Assembly: GCA_964527215.1 (NCBI GenBank)
Contig: CAZGNZ010000031.1
Coordinates: 1-54,675 of the forward strand
Reading direction: 5' to 3'
From: CAZGNZ01 sp964527215
GTDB lineage: Bacteria > Fidelibacterota > Marinisomatia > SCGC-AAA003-L08 > JACNLC01
DNA length: 54,675 nucleotides
The position numbers were made by a program, and so were the translations under genes. The notes beneath the pieces are model-generated. The model made no database searches and was not told where the DNA came from. It saw only the letters and a list, made by a program, of their open reading frames with translations. Each line of letters starts with the position of its first letter. Position 1 is the stretch's first letter. Shown here piece by piece: positions 43,328 to 52,385 of this stretch.

Positions 43328-44185
43328 ATGAAATCCAAATTTAAAACCATCATCCTTTTTCTGTTCTTTCTCCAGACTGTTTTTTCCCAGTTCGCGGTTG
43401 CCGAAATTGAAATTGACTCTCGCCAGCTGAAAAGAGACAGCGACCGGTATCTGCTGGAGGAACTGAAAAATCAAATCACCAATTATCTCACTGCCACTGT
43501 ATTTGCACCTGATGCCATGGATCTTGAGCTTCTGATCGAATTGCATTTTGTGGTGGAAGACATCGTTGTTGAAGGGGCTGAGCGGATTGTCAAAGCGCAG
43601 GCAGTGATTACCAACGGTCTGGATCAGCAGCTGTTCGCCAAAGGCGTGGATTTCCCTTACTCTCCCGGTCAGGCACTCAACTATTCTCCAATTTACGAAC
43701 CCCTCGCAGGCTTTCTGGATTATTATGCACTGATGATCATCGCCGGTGAGCTGGACACATATGATTTACTCGGCGGATCCAATTACTACAGCAAGGCTCT
43801 GGAAGTTGCCGAAAACGGACGCAGTTCAATGTACGGACGTGGATGGGATATTCGCTGGAAGAAATGCAAGGAACTCACTGAAATCACTGAGCTGCGGGAA
43901 GCAAAACTGCAGTTTTACCTGGCTCTCGAAGTAATGATGACACCCAAGGCCAAAAAAAAGGAACTCCTTGTCCCGCTGGAACACCTGATCCATAAAATCA
44001 GGGAGATAGAGGACTATTACGGTGCGGACCGCAATACCATCATATTCCTCAAACCGCATGCCATTGAAATCGGAAGCATGCTGGCAGCTCTGGATAAACC
44101 GGAAGAACTGGCATTCTTGATGGATTTTGATCGGGAAAACAAAGCTCTGTATGAAAAGGGCTATAAGGACTATCTGAAGAGGTAG
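43328..44185 (+). CDS. PorD/DUF4835-like exported protein
   Basis: 285 residues from the ATG at 43328; a TTG two codons earlier is less likely. The signal peptide ends near VFSQF. The core matches the DUF4835 family: DFPYSPGQALNYSPIYEPL, FLDYYALMIIAGELDTYDL, LGGSNYYSKALEVAENG and YGRGWDIR. In Bacteroidota the member PorD is linked to type IX secretion and gliding. No other type IX gene is in the window. It lies 88 bases after permease B and ends the plus-strand block; the opposing gene is 103 bases away. Confidence 0.75.
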   Translation: MKSKFKTIILFLFFLQTVFSQFAVAEIEIDSRQLKRDSDRYLLEELKNQITNYLTATVFAPDAMDLELLIELHFVVEDIVVEGAERIVKAQAVITNGLDQQLFAKGVDFPYSPGQALNYSPIYEPLAGFLDYYALMIIAGELDTYDLLGGSNYYSKALEVAENGRSSMYGRGWDIRWKKCKELTEITELREAKLQFYLALEVMMTPKAKKKELLVPLEHLIHKIREIEDYYGADRNTIIFLKPHAIEIGSMLAALDKPEELAFLMDFDRENKALYEKGYKDYLKR

Positions 44186-44193
44186 TAATTCAG

Positions 44194-44232
44194 ACTGCGG
44201 AAATCCCAGACTGGAAGCATTGGAACCGCAGT
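44194..44232. terminator. Possible shared terminator between convergent genes
   Basis: ACTGCGG and CCGCAGT pair across a 25-base loop between the PorD-like gene and the converging diguanylate cyclase gene. The long loop makes this weak. Confidence 0.25.
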
Positions 44233-44288
44233 TTATTCAGCTTAGAAAAGTTCAGTGTTCCGTATATATTTTTTTTACCTCCGTTATC

Positions 44289-45329
44289 TCAGGAACGATG
44301 TTTGAATTTCATTTTATACATATTCTCATCTGCCTGTCTGAATATTTGCTGAAGCGATTCACCATTCCTTGCGGTTGCGCCGCCCAGTGATATCCTTAGA
44401 TGATGTCCCATGATGCTGATCTGCTGTGTGTCCAGCCCGCTTGTGACACGGTCCATCGCTCTCTGTACTACCGATTCATCCGATCCCGGAAGCAGTATCG
44501 CGAATTCATCTCCGCCGATCCGCGTCACAACATCTTCCGGCCTGAATGCAGAACGCAGTACCTGTGCCGCTGCCTGCAGCAGATCATCTCCGGCAGAATG
44601 TCCTTCAAGATCGTTCAGATCTTTTAAATTGTCAACGTCACCGATAATGATGCTGATAGGGTACTGCCGGCTCTTTGATAACCGGTCCAGTTCCTCTTCG
44701 AAATACGCACGGTTGTACAGCCCGGTCAATGAATCATGAATACTCAGATACTTCAGTTCCTTCTGAATGCGTTCCTTCTCCTTGATTTCCAGGCGCAGCT
44801 GATCATTGGTTTTCTTCAGTTCCGCAGTTCTGTGCTGAACCAGTTCCTCCAGATTCTGCTTATGACGGATCAGTTCAAGATCGCGGTTCCAGCTTTGGCA
44901 GAAATTCCGTCCAAGCTGATAGATTTCCTTTACGGAGAATGGTTTCTGAACCAGCAGAAAATTATGCTGAATGACTGACTGCAGTTCATCCAGATTGCGG
45001 TCGGCAAAGGCAGTCACAATAATGATATACACCCTGTCGTCCATTTCACGGATTTTCCGGGCCGTTTTGTAGCCGTCCCAGCCGGGCGGCATACGAATAT
45101 CAATAAAAGCCACGGCAAAGGGATTTTGATCCTGCAGCCCTTTTTCAAAGATGCTGAATCCTTCCTTCCCCTGAGACGCACTTACCAGTTCGAACGGTAC
45201 TGAATCGGATTGATCCGGTGGAGAGTATTCATTTTCGATGTCGAGAGTAAAGATATGCTGAAAGATATCCCGTATTTTTTGCTCATCATCAATCACCAAA
45301 ATCCGACGGTTCTCCGACACAGTCTGCAT
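44289..45329 (-). CDS. Response regulator-diguanylate cyclase
   Basis: 346 residues. The receiver domain (about 8-135) has VIDDEQ, acceptor Asp77 (AFIDIRMPPGWDG) and Lys near QKPFS. A coiled coil (about 150-190) leads to a GGDEF domain with an intact active site (RIGGDEFAILLPG) and an RxxD inhibitory site five residues upstream (RPEDVVTRI), so it should make cyclic di-GMP under product control. It is monocistronic. GGTGGGGTG precedes the ATG, and a TTGGTG/TATAAT pair at 45345-45374 is a possible promoter very close to the start. Confidence 0.94.
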   Translation of the reverse strand: MQTVSENRRILVIDDEQKIRDIFQHIFTLDIENEYSPPDQSDSVPFELVSASQGKEGFSIFEKGLQDQNPFAVAFIDIRMPPGWDGYKTARKIREMDDRVYIIIVTAFADRNLDELQSVIQHNFLLVQKPFSVKEIYQLGRNFCQSWNRDLELIRHKQNLEELVQHRTAELKKTNDQLRLEIKEKERIQKELKYLSIHDSLTGLYNRAYFEEELDRLSKSRQYPISIIIGDVDNLKDLNDLEGHSAGDDLLQAAAQVLRSAFRPEDVVTRIGGDEFAILLPGSDESVVQRAMDRVTSGLDTQQISIMGHHLRISLGGATARNGESLQQIFRQADENMYKMKFKHRS

Positions 45330-45574
45330 AGCACCCCACCATTAATTATATAAACAACACTAAATTGACACCAATCAGGCGACATTGAAATATATTTATA
45401 GATATAAATTAATGTTTTTTACCAAAAACTGCACAGGTGTAAAATTGTCTGCTGATGGTTTCCACATCCGTCCAAAACGAATTTTACACACCTCGACCTT
45501 TACTGATAGTATCTTCAGTTACAACAGCCAGGGCGTTAATAAATTCCTGTATTCTTATTAATGAAATGCTGACC

Positions 45575-45846
45575 CGGGTCAAAAACCGCGTCCCTTCGGG
45601 ACTCGGAATTCGTCGGCATTTTCTCCGGTGGCTGAAGCCACCGGCTCACCAACCATTCCCCATCCGGGGAAATGAATCATTCGGTTAAGGGACAAGTGCA
45701 GCAGGGTGCATTCCCCGTCCCTTGCTGAAAATCTGCCGCTTGGCGCGGCGGTGAAATGTATAATGATCCCACACCAATGATACCTCACCTGCCAACTGAC
45801 GGGCGGGGAGTTTCATTATAGATGAGACATATCATGCGCTTACGCC
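45575..45846. repeat. Dispersed palindromic repeat R3
   Basis: Begins with CCCTTCGGGACTCGG and GGTGGCTGAAGCCACCGG hairpins and CCCCATCCGGGG. It then carries GACAAGTGCAGCAGGGTGC to TTCATTATAGATGAGACATA, which recurs in R5 with few changes. Confidence 0.75.
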
Positions 45847-45854
45847 TGAAACCA

Positions 45855-46178
45855 CAGGCTGCATAACTGTTTCCACGGAACTGCTGATTCATTGGTTTTC
45901 AGGCGGTGTGAATCCGGAGAGTTGATCTCTTTTGCAAACCAGTAAAATTTTCAACAAGTTGTATTAAAATTTTACTGGTCAAATTGAGAAACTCCAAACT
46001 GCAGGTAAAACACAGACGATATCTATCGTACTGCCCGATTACAATAATGTGAACGTTGACGATCCCGGCAGGGATCAGGGTAGATAGCCGGTGGCTTCAG
46101 CCACCGGTACAATATGTTAATAATCGCAGTCCTGAAAGGACGATGTTTATTTGAAATTTTCTCTGATGGCTGAAGCAG
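45855..46178. repeat. 324-bp tandem unit, copy 1
   Basis: Directly followed by a second, almost identical copy. Internal hairpins: 45939-45978 (CCAGTAAAATTTT and its perfect complement), 46061-46076 (GATCCCGGCAGGGATC), 46088-46107 (CCGGTGGC-TTCA-GCCACCGG) and 46129-46141 (GTCCTGAAAGGAC). No ORF. Confidence 0.85.
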
Positions 46179-46502
46179 CAGGCTGCATAACTGTTTCCAC
46201 GGAACTGCTGATTCATTGGTTTTCAGGCGGTGTGAATCCGGAGAGTTGATCTCTTTTGCAAACCAGTAAAATTTTCAACAAGTTGTATTAAAATTTTACT
46301 GGTCAAATTGAGAAACTCCAAACTGCAGGTAAAACACAGACGATATCTATCGTACTGCCCGATTACAATAATGTGAACGTTGACGATCCCGGCAGGGATC
46401 AGGGTAGATAGCCGGTGGCTTCAGCCACCGGTACGACATGTTAATAATCGCAGTCCTGAAAGGACGACGTTTATTTGAAATTTTCTCTGATGACTGAAGC
46501 AG
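46179..46502. repeat. 324-bp tandem unit, copy 2
   Basis: Offset exactly 324 bases from copy 1, with only a few substitutions, none of them in the four hairpins. The near identity implies recent duplication or gene conversion. Confidence 0.85.
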
Positions 46503-46680
46503 CAGGCTCACCAACCATTCCCCATCCGGGGAATTGAATCCGCCAGTGGGCGGACGAGTGTAACTGGGTGCATTCCCCGCCGCTTGTTGAAAATCCGCCA
46601 TTTGGCGCGGCGGCGAAATAAAAAATGATTATATTACTAACGATACCCCGTCCGCTCAGCGGCGGGGAAATTCATTCTGT
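46503..46680. repeat. Dispersed palindromic repeat R4
   Basis: Contains CCCCATCCGGGG, then CCGCCAGTGGGCGGACGAG, GGTGCATTCCCCGCCGC and a CGCCATTTGGCGCGGCGGCG hairpin. It is the inverted match of the copy at 38214-38392. Confidence 0.75.
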
Positions 46681-46845
46681 CGGTTGACGGACAAGTGCAG
46701 CAGGGAGTATTCCCCGTCATCGTTGAAAATCTGCCGCTTGGCGTGACGGTGAAATGTATATTGATCCCACACCAATGATACCCCGTCCCGCCAGCTGAAG
46801 GGCAGGGAGTTTCATTATAGATGAGACATATCATGCGCTTACGCC
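46681..46845. repeat. Dispersed palindromic repeat R5
   Basis: Matches R3 over about 170 bases, including GACAAGTGCAGCAGGG and the shared end TTCATTATAGATGAGACATA. R3, R4 and R5 surround the tandem units. Confidence 0.75.
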
Positions 46846-47039
46846 CTTTTCAAACTGTTTTGGACAGCGGCTGATGTTTGAGTCCATTGACTTTCGCCTT
46901 TAAACGAATAAGTAAAAGCTTTTAAAATTAACATCTGATCTGATGAAATATTCACAGCAGTAATGCAGCCGAAAGGTCAGGGCTGTGGAATAATGCCCTC
47001 GGGCTTAACCGAAATCACGTCACACAGACATCCTGGAGA

Positions 47040-49667
47040 ATGATGAAAGAACTGAATAAAAAATATGATCCGTCCCTGGTTGAAGATACATGGTATCAGG
47101 TCTGGAACGATTCCGGATGCTTTGAACCGGATATGAATTCTGATTCCGAACCGTTTACAATCATGATCCCTCCCCCAAATGTCACCGGAATCCTGACCAT
47201 CGGCCATGTTCTGAACAATACCATACAGGATGTTCTGATCAGGAGAGCCCGCATGCTGGGCAAAAACACGCTCTGGCTTCCCGGCACGGATCACGCTTCC
47301 ATTGCCACTGAAGCCCGGGTGACAAAGATGCTTCGGGAACAGGGCATCAGCAAACGGGAAATCGGCCGCGAAGCCTATCTGAAGCATGCCTGGGAGTGGA
47401 AGGAAAAATACGGCGGCATCATTATCAAGCAGCTGAAAAAACTGGGTGCTTCCTGCGAATGGAAGCGGGAAGCCTTTACGATGAACGATGACTATTCCAG
47501 AGCTGTTCTGGAGGCTTTTGTTCAGCTGTACAATGACGGCATGATCTATCGCGGTGAACGGATCATCAACTGGGATCCCGTCGGGCTGACAGCACTCTCG
47601 GACGAAGAAGTAATCTATCAGGAAGAGCAGGGACATCTGTGGTATTTCCGCTATCCCATTCAGGACAGCGATGACTGCCTGGTGGTCGCCACCACCCGTC
47701 CGGAAACCATGCTGGGCGACACCGGTGTTGCCGTGAATCCCAACGACGAACGTTACCGACACCTGATTGGTAAAAAGGCGGTTCTGCCCATCGTCAACCG
47801 GCCCATTCCCATTTTTGCCGACAGTTTTGTGGATCCCGAGTTCGGCACCGGCTGCGTGAAAGTGACCCCGGCTCATGATCCCAACGACTACGAAATGGGC
47901 GTCCGGCATGATCTGGAAGTCATTAATATTCTCCATCCCAACGCCACGCTGAACGATAATGTACCTCAGCATCTCAGCGGCCTGGACCGTTATGATGCCC
48001 GGGAAAAAGTGGTGGCCGAAATGGAGCAGCTGGGTCTGCTGGAAAAAATCGAGGATTACGTTCATTCCGTAGGTCATTCCGAACGGACCTCCGCAGTCAT
48101 CGAGCCGTACATGAGCAAGCAGTGGTTCGTGAAGATGAAACCGCTGGCGGATATGGCGCTGAAGGCGGTGGCCGACGGTGAAGTGGAATTTTTCCCGGGA
48201 CGCTGGGTGAAAACCTACAATCACTGGCTGGAAAACATCCGCGACTGGTGCATTTCGCGGCAGCTGTGGTGGGGACACCGCATTCCGGTCTGGTACCGCG
48301 GCGACGAAATATACTGCGGACTGGAAGCGCCGGAAGGCGAGGGCTGGAAGCAGGATCCCGACGTGCTGGACACCTGGTTCAGTTCCTGGCTGTGGCCCTT
48401 TGCCACCATCGGCTGGCCGGAGGAAACCGAAGATCTAAAAAAATTCTATCCCACCAACGATCTGGTCACCGGACCGGACATCATCTTTTTCTGGGTGGCC
48501 CGGATGATTATGGCAGGACTGTACTTCCGGAAGGAAATCCCGTTTTCAAAGGTGTATTTCACCGGCATTATCCGGGATGAGCAGAACCGCAAGATGAGCA
48601 AGTCGCTGGGCAATTCTCCCGATCCGCTGGACCTGATTGCCAAGTACGGCGCTGATGCCCTGCGGGTGGGCATTCTCATGATCGCTCCCCAGGGACTGGA
48701 TATTCTGTTCAGTGAGGACCGCATCGATCAGGGCCGCAACTTCATGAATAAACTGTGGAATTCCGCCCGGTTCGTTATGATGAATCAGGACGATGACCTG
48801 CCGGAACCCATGGCCAAAATTGAAACAGAGAAGCTGGATTCCACCGATCGCTGGATCCTGACCCGCATGAATCAGACCATCAAGCGGGTCAACCGGGCAT
48901 ATGAACGCTACCGGATGAATGAAGCGGTGAAGGCTGTCTATGATTTTACCTGGGGTGATTTCTGCGACTGGTATGTGGAATTTTCCAAAGCCCGTTTTTA
49001 CGGAGACGATGCCGAAGACCGCAGAACCGCCCAGACGGTGAGTGTCCACGTCCTGCGCACCATCCTGAAACTGCTCCATCCGTACACGCCCTTTATCACG
49101 GAAGAAATCTGGTCACTTCTGAAGCGGGAAGACGAATCCCTCATCATGAATGCTCCATGGCCGACGGTGGAAGAACGGTTTTCCGATGAAACCATCGAGG
49201 CGGAAATGGAACTGGTCCGCGATGTGATTTCCAGCATCCGGAATATCCGCACCAACCTGAATGTGCCGCCGGGACGCAAATCGCAGCTCGTAATTCGCGG
49301 ACCGCAGGAAATGCTGGAGATTATCAGCCGGTATCAGATGTATCTGGATCGTCTGGCACGGGTGGAGGAACTGCACAGCGGCATTGATATCGAAAAGCCG
49401 CACCAGTCCGCCACCGGCGTGGTCCGCAATCTGGAACTGTTTATCCCGCTGGAAGGTCTGATTGATCTGAAGGTGGAAATCGAACGTCTGGAAGGCCAGA
49501 TTGGAAATCTGGAAGGACGACTGACCGCTGTTGAAAAAAAACTGGGCAACGAGAACTTTGTCAGCCGGGCTCCCCAAAACGTGGTGGACAATGAACGGCG
49601 CAAACAGCAGGAATACCGGGAGAGCCTGGAAATCCTCCGTTCCAATCTGAAATCCCTGCAGGACTGA
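47040..49667 (+). CDS. valS: Valyl-tRNA synthetase
   Basis: 875 residues, normal ValRS size. Class I motifs: PPPNVTGILTIGH (the HIGH box reads TIGH, about residues 53-56) and RKMSKSLGNSPDP near residue 517. An editing domain (TTRPETMLGDTGVAV) and a C-terminal coiled coil (last 65 residues) are present. Anticodon-binding features include WDWFCDWYVE-like SDFCDWY (here GDFCDWYVEFSK). GGAGA precedes two possible ATG codons. It charges tRNA-Val. It stands alone after the repeat block. Confidence 0.97.
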   Translation: MMKELNKKYDPSLVEDTWYQVWNDSGCFEPDMNSDSEPFTIMIPPPNVTGILTIGHVLNNTIQDVLIRRARMLGKNTLWLPGTDHASIATEARVTKMLREQGISKREIGREAYLKHAWEWKEKYGGIIIKQLKKLGASCEWKREAFTMNDDYSRAVLEAFVQLYNDGMIYRGERIINWDPVGLTALSDEEVIYQEEQGHLWYFRYPIQDSDDCLVVATTRPETMLGDTGVAVNPNDERYRHLIGKKAVLPIVNRPIPIFADSFVDPEFGTGCVKVTPAHDPNDYEMGVRHDLEVINILHPNATLNDNVPQHLSGLDRYDAREKVVAEMEQLGLLEKIEDYVHSVGHSERTSAVIEPYMSKQWFVKMKPLADMALKAVADGEVEFFPGRWVKTYNHWLENIRDWCISRQLWWGHRIPVWYRGDEIYCGLEAPEGEGWKQDPDVLDTWFSSWLWPFATIGWPEETEDLKKFYPTNDLVTGPDIIFFWVARMIMAGLYFRKEIPFSKVYFTGIIRDEQNRKMSKSLGNSPDPLDLIAKYGADALRVGILMIAPQGLDILFSEDRIDQGRNFMNKLWNSARFVMMNQDDDLPEPMAKIETEKLDSTDRWILTRMNQTIKRVNRAYERYRMNEAVKAVYDFTWGDFCDWYVEFSKARFYGDDAEDRRTAQTVSVHVLRTILKLLHPYTPFITEEIWSLLKREDESLIMNAPWPTVEERFSDETIEAEMELVRDVISSIRNIRTNLNVPPGRKSQLVIRGPQEMLEIISRYQMYLDRLARVEELHSGIDIEKPHQSATGVVRNLELFIPLEGLIDLKVEIERLEGQIGNLEGRLTAVEKKLGNENFVSRAPQNVVDNERRKQQEYRESLEILRSNLKSLQD

Positions 49668-49990
49668 TTGCCGGAGAGTTTCGAGGAGTGAAGCAGGGGG
49701 AAACGAATACGACCTGAGTAAATGACATTACAGAGACGGGGATGCCGCCAGGCACAGCCCGCACTGGGGGTGCCGTCCACTGCCCTGTGGCCCATGTCTC
49801 AAAGTGTGACTTATGGACCCATGATACAATGAACCCGGAGTAATCCGGGTTCTTCAATTCCTCCATCCGCCCGGCAGTTTCCTGATCCCATAGTTTCGCA
49901 TTTCAGAATTCAGTATATTTACTCGTTCAATATCATTGAAATTTAGGAGCAATCTTTTACTGTTCTTTTTTCTCGTTATCATCTACTTTC
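49668..49990. other. Gap downstream of valS
   Basis: 323 bases. It holds a terminator hairpin (listed) and a GC-rich stretch at about 49735-49800 with no recognised function. An antisense frame over it is judged spurious. No promoter for the next gene was recognised. Confidence 0.5.
49831..49852. terminator. Hairpin terminator after valS
   Basis: GAACCCGG-AGTAAT-CCGGGTTC is a perfect 8-bp stem followed by TTCAATTCC. The T-tract is short, so it may work with Rho or be bidirectional. Confidence 0.5.
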
Positions 49991-51259
49991 ATGAAAAAAC
50001 GTTTTGCCATATTTATTCTGCCTTTCCTTCTCCTGATGATGACCCAACTTTCATCTGATCAGCGGGATGCGCTTGGTGACGTAAATAACGACGGAATCAT
50101 CAATGTCCAGGATATCATCCGGGTTGTGAATATCATCCTTGAAAATGACCCGGCTCCGTCTGATTACGAACTCTGGGCCGGGGACGTCAACAGCGATGAA
50201 TCTATCGATGTCACCGATATCATCATCCTGGTGAACTTCATTCTTGGGACAGGAATTCTATGTGAGGAGGGGTATTCGTTTTGTCCCGGATCAATAACGG
50301 AGTGTTGTGCAGATATTACAAGTCATGATTTTACATGGGAAGTTGATACAATTGGTAATTACGGAAGTTGGATAAACGATGTATACGTCTTTGATGAGGA
50401 AAACATCTGGATTGTAGGAAATATTGAGGCTGATGGTCAGGAATTCAACGCCGCGCATTGGAATGGTTTGGAATGGGAGTACATTGAGATTATCAATACC
50501 GCTGACCTCTACAGTGTATGGTATTTTGATGAAGAAGATATATGGGTGACAACGTTTGGCTTCCCTGTCCATTGGGACGGAGAAGAATGGACTTTATACC
50601 ACCTACAAGATTTGGGGTTACAGGTCAGTGCAGGTCACGCCTGTTGGGGTACATCCTCAAACAACATGTACTTTGTGGGGTACCAAGGTGCGATCGTACA
50701 CTATGATGGTGAGAATTTTGAACAAATGGAGAGTGGAACGACAACCGATTTATTAGATGTTCATGGGACCCAAGATGGGAGTATTCTATTTGCTGCCGGT
50801 TATGAGATCACTGGAGAAAGTGTTGCGCTTATGTACGACGGCCAGTCTTGGTCAGAATTATACGAAGGAGAAAGTTACTTCGTCGGCCCTGGAAGTACAT
50901 ATGGACGCATCAGTTCAGTGGAAGCGATGGGTGATACCGCATACTTCGCGACGACTGCCGGTTTGTTGAAATACGTGATTTCCACTGGAGAATACCTGCT
51001 TACGGCACAGGATCAGGCCCCATTCTATGACTATCATTTCGATGACATTTCTATGAACACGGTTAATGACATGATGCTGATCAGCCGGGTTAACTCATTC
51101 CTGCATTTTAATGGTGAGACCTGGTTCCACGATACATCGGTTTCACAAGTGCAGGATACGTGGGCAAAAGCAGGAAAGCTGAAGGGAAATATCTGTGTAT
51201 CTGTGGGGTTTTGCTGTAATCAGCAGCATGCCTTTGTTGCCCGTGGGATCAGGAATTAA
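49991..51259 (+). CDS. Secreted dockerin/beta-propeller-like protein
   Basis: 422 residues. A signal peptide (about 1-22) is followed by an N-terminal dockerin pair (GDVNNDGIINVQDIIRVVN and GDVNSDESIDVTDIIILVN). From about residue 105 it has repeats of the form D-E-x-x-I-W-V plus HWNGxEW or HYDGENF, spaced about 40 residues, suggesting a beta-propeller. Cysteine-containing CEEGYSFCPGSITECC joins the two parts. DNA past about 50,280 is AT-richer than the dockerin part, so the modules may have different origins. No ribosome site is evident. A binding or structural surface role is inferred. Confidence 0.75.
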   Translation: MKKRFAIFILPFLLLMMTQLSSDQRDALGDVNNDGIINVQDIIRVVNIILENDPAPSDYELWAGDVNSDESIDVTDIIILVNFILGTGILCEEGYSFCPGSITECCADITSHDFTWEVDTIGNYGSWINDVYVFDEENIWIVGNIEADGQEFNAAHWNGLEWEYIEIINTADLYSVWYFDEEDIWVTTFGFPVHWDGEEWTLYHLQDLGLQVSAGHACWGTSSNNMYFVGYQGAIVHYDGENFEQMESGTTTDLLDVHGTQDGSILFAAGYEITGESVALMYDGQSWSELYEGESYFVGPGSTYGRISSVEAMGDTAYFATTAGLLKYVISTGEYLLTAQDQAPFYDYHFDDISMNTVNDMMLISRVNSFLHFNGETWFHDTSVSQVQDTWAKAGKLKGNICVSVGFCCNQQHAFVARGIRN

Positions 51260-51392
51260 TTGGGACTTCCTGAATAATTCACAACATATTTATTAACAAT
51301 GATATATGTGCATATTATTGTAAATTATGTGCAAGATATAGAGCATATTCTGTTCAATTCCCTTGCAGAAATACATATAGGTCAGCATTATC

Positions 51393-52323
51393 ATGATTCG
51401 TGACAATTACAGTAAACAGACCGTGCTGGACTTCTTTCTTCCCTTTGATGGAAAACTTGATCCGGAAAACCGCTGGGTCAAGCTTTCCGAAACAATACCC
51501 TGGGAAGAAATCGGGCTGGTTTACAACCGCAGCATGAAGTCCAAAATGGGTCCCCCAGCACTTCCATCACGCGTGGTTGTTGGTGCCCTGATCATCAAGC
51601 ATCTGAAAAAACTGCCTGATGAAGAAGTCATCGAAGATATCCGGGAAAACCCCTATTATCAATTCTTCCTGGGTTTTAAGAACTTCGAGCCCCGGACCGT
51701 GTTTGATCCATCCCTGTTTGTCGAGATACGCAAACGGCTTGGCATGGAAAGAATAAAAGAAATCAACGATCTGTTTTTGTCCAATTTCAATCAACCAGAT
51801 CATGATGATCAAGACCCCCCCTTCAGCTGCTTCCGATAAAGATCAAAATACAGAAAACCCATCATCTCCTGAACCGGAGAACAAGGGGATGCTGATAATC
51901 GATGCCACAGTAGCTCCCGGTGACATACGTTATCCCACCGATGTCGGCTTGTTGAGCCAGGCCCGGGAGATTGCTGAAGATCTGATAGATCAGCTTTGGT
52001 ATCCGGGACTTCTGTCGGAAAAACCGAGAACATATCGTCGTCAGGCCCGCAAGCGTTACCTGGCCTTCACCCGCCAGCGGAATGCCGGTTATACCAAAAC
52101 CCGTAAGGCGGTTCGTCACCAGCTGGGATATGTCCGTCGTGATCTTGCCCATATTGACACACTGCTGGACATCTACCAGTCGGAGAACATGCCCATTCCG
52201 TTTGACAAGAAATCCTAGCGTCATCTGTGGATAATCCGGGAAGTTTATCGTCAGCAGCAGGAGATGTATGACAATCGTAAAATTCGCATTGCTGATCGGA
52301 TTTCATACCTGATAGCTGTTTAG
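51393..52323 (+). pseudogene. Decayed IS1182/IS5-type transposase
   Basis: The N-terminal part (51393-51839) is a DUF772-type transposase start (NRWVKLSETIPWEEI, MGPPALPSRVVVGALIIKH, DEEVIEDIRENPYYQFFLG). The reading frame is lost in a run of seven Cs (51815-51821); removing one C joins it to the next frame (GMLIIDATVAPGDIRYPTD, holding the first catalytic Asp). An in-frame TAG at 52216-52218 follows, then homology continues (HLWIIREVYRQQQEMYDNR) to 52323, where it ends. The second half with the remaining catalytic residues is missing. It cannot make active transposase. Confidence 0.85.
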
Positions 52324-52385
52324 CCCTGTGGAGTTTTTACACATAAAAAAAAAGACCTGACTGAAATTAAATAACAGGAGCAATC

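Larger units (their letters stand above)
45330..47039. other. 1.7-kb gene-free repeat block
   Basis: Lies between the diguanylate cyclase gene and valS. From about 45570 it is made almost entirely of palindromic repeats (R3, two 324-bp tandem units, R4, R5), listed separately. Reading frames in it are repeat-derived. The last 180 bases before valS (46860-47039) show no T-box features and no strong promoter. Confidence 0.7.

Noticed and set aside
45855..46502. Repeat pair considered as a CRISPR array
   Set aside because: The period is 324 bases with only two units and no spacer pattern; no cas genes are nearby.
46860..47039. Possible T-box leader for valS
   Set aside because: No T-box sequence (AGGGTGG-type) or antiterminator/terminator pair can be read before the start.
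46977..48278. Long minus-strand reading frame (433 residues) opposite valS
   Set aside because: It lies antisense to the clear valyl-tRNA synthetase, and its composition follows the codon pattern of that gene. No domain is visible.
49561..49866. 101-residue minus-strand frame after valS
   Set aside because: It overlaps the end of valS and the terminator hairpin, and no family is recognisable.
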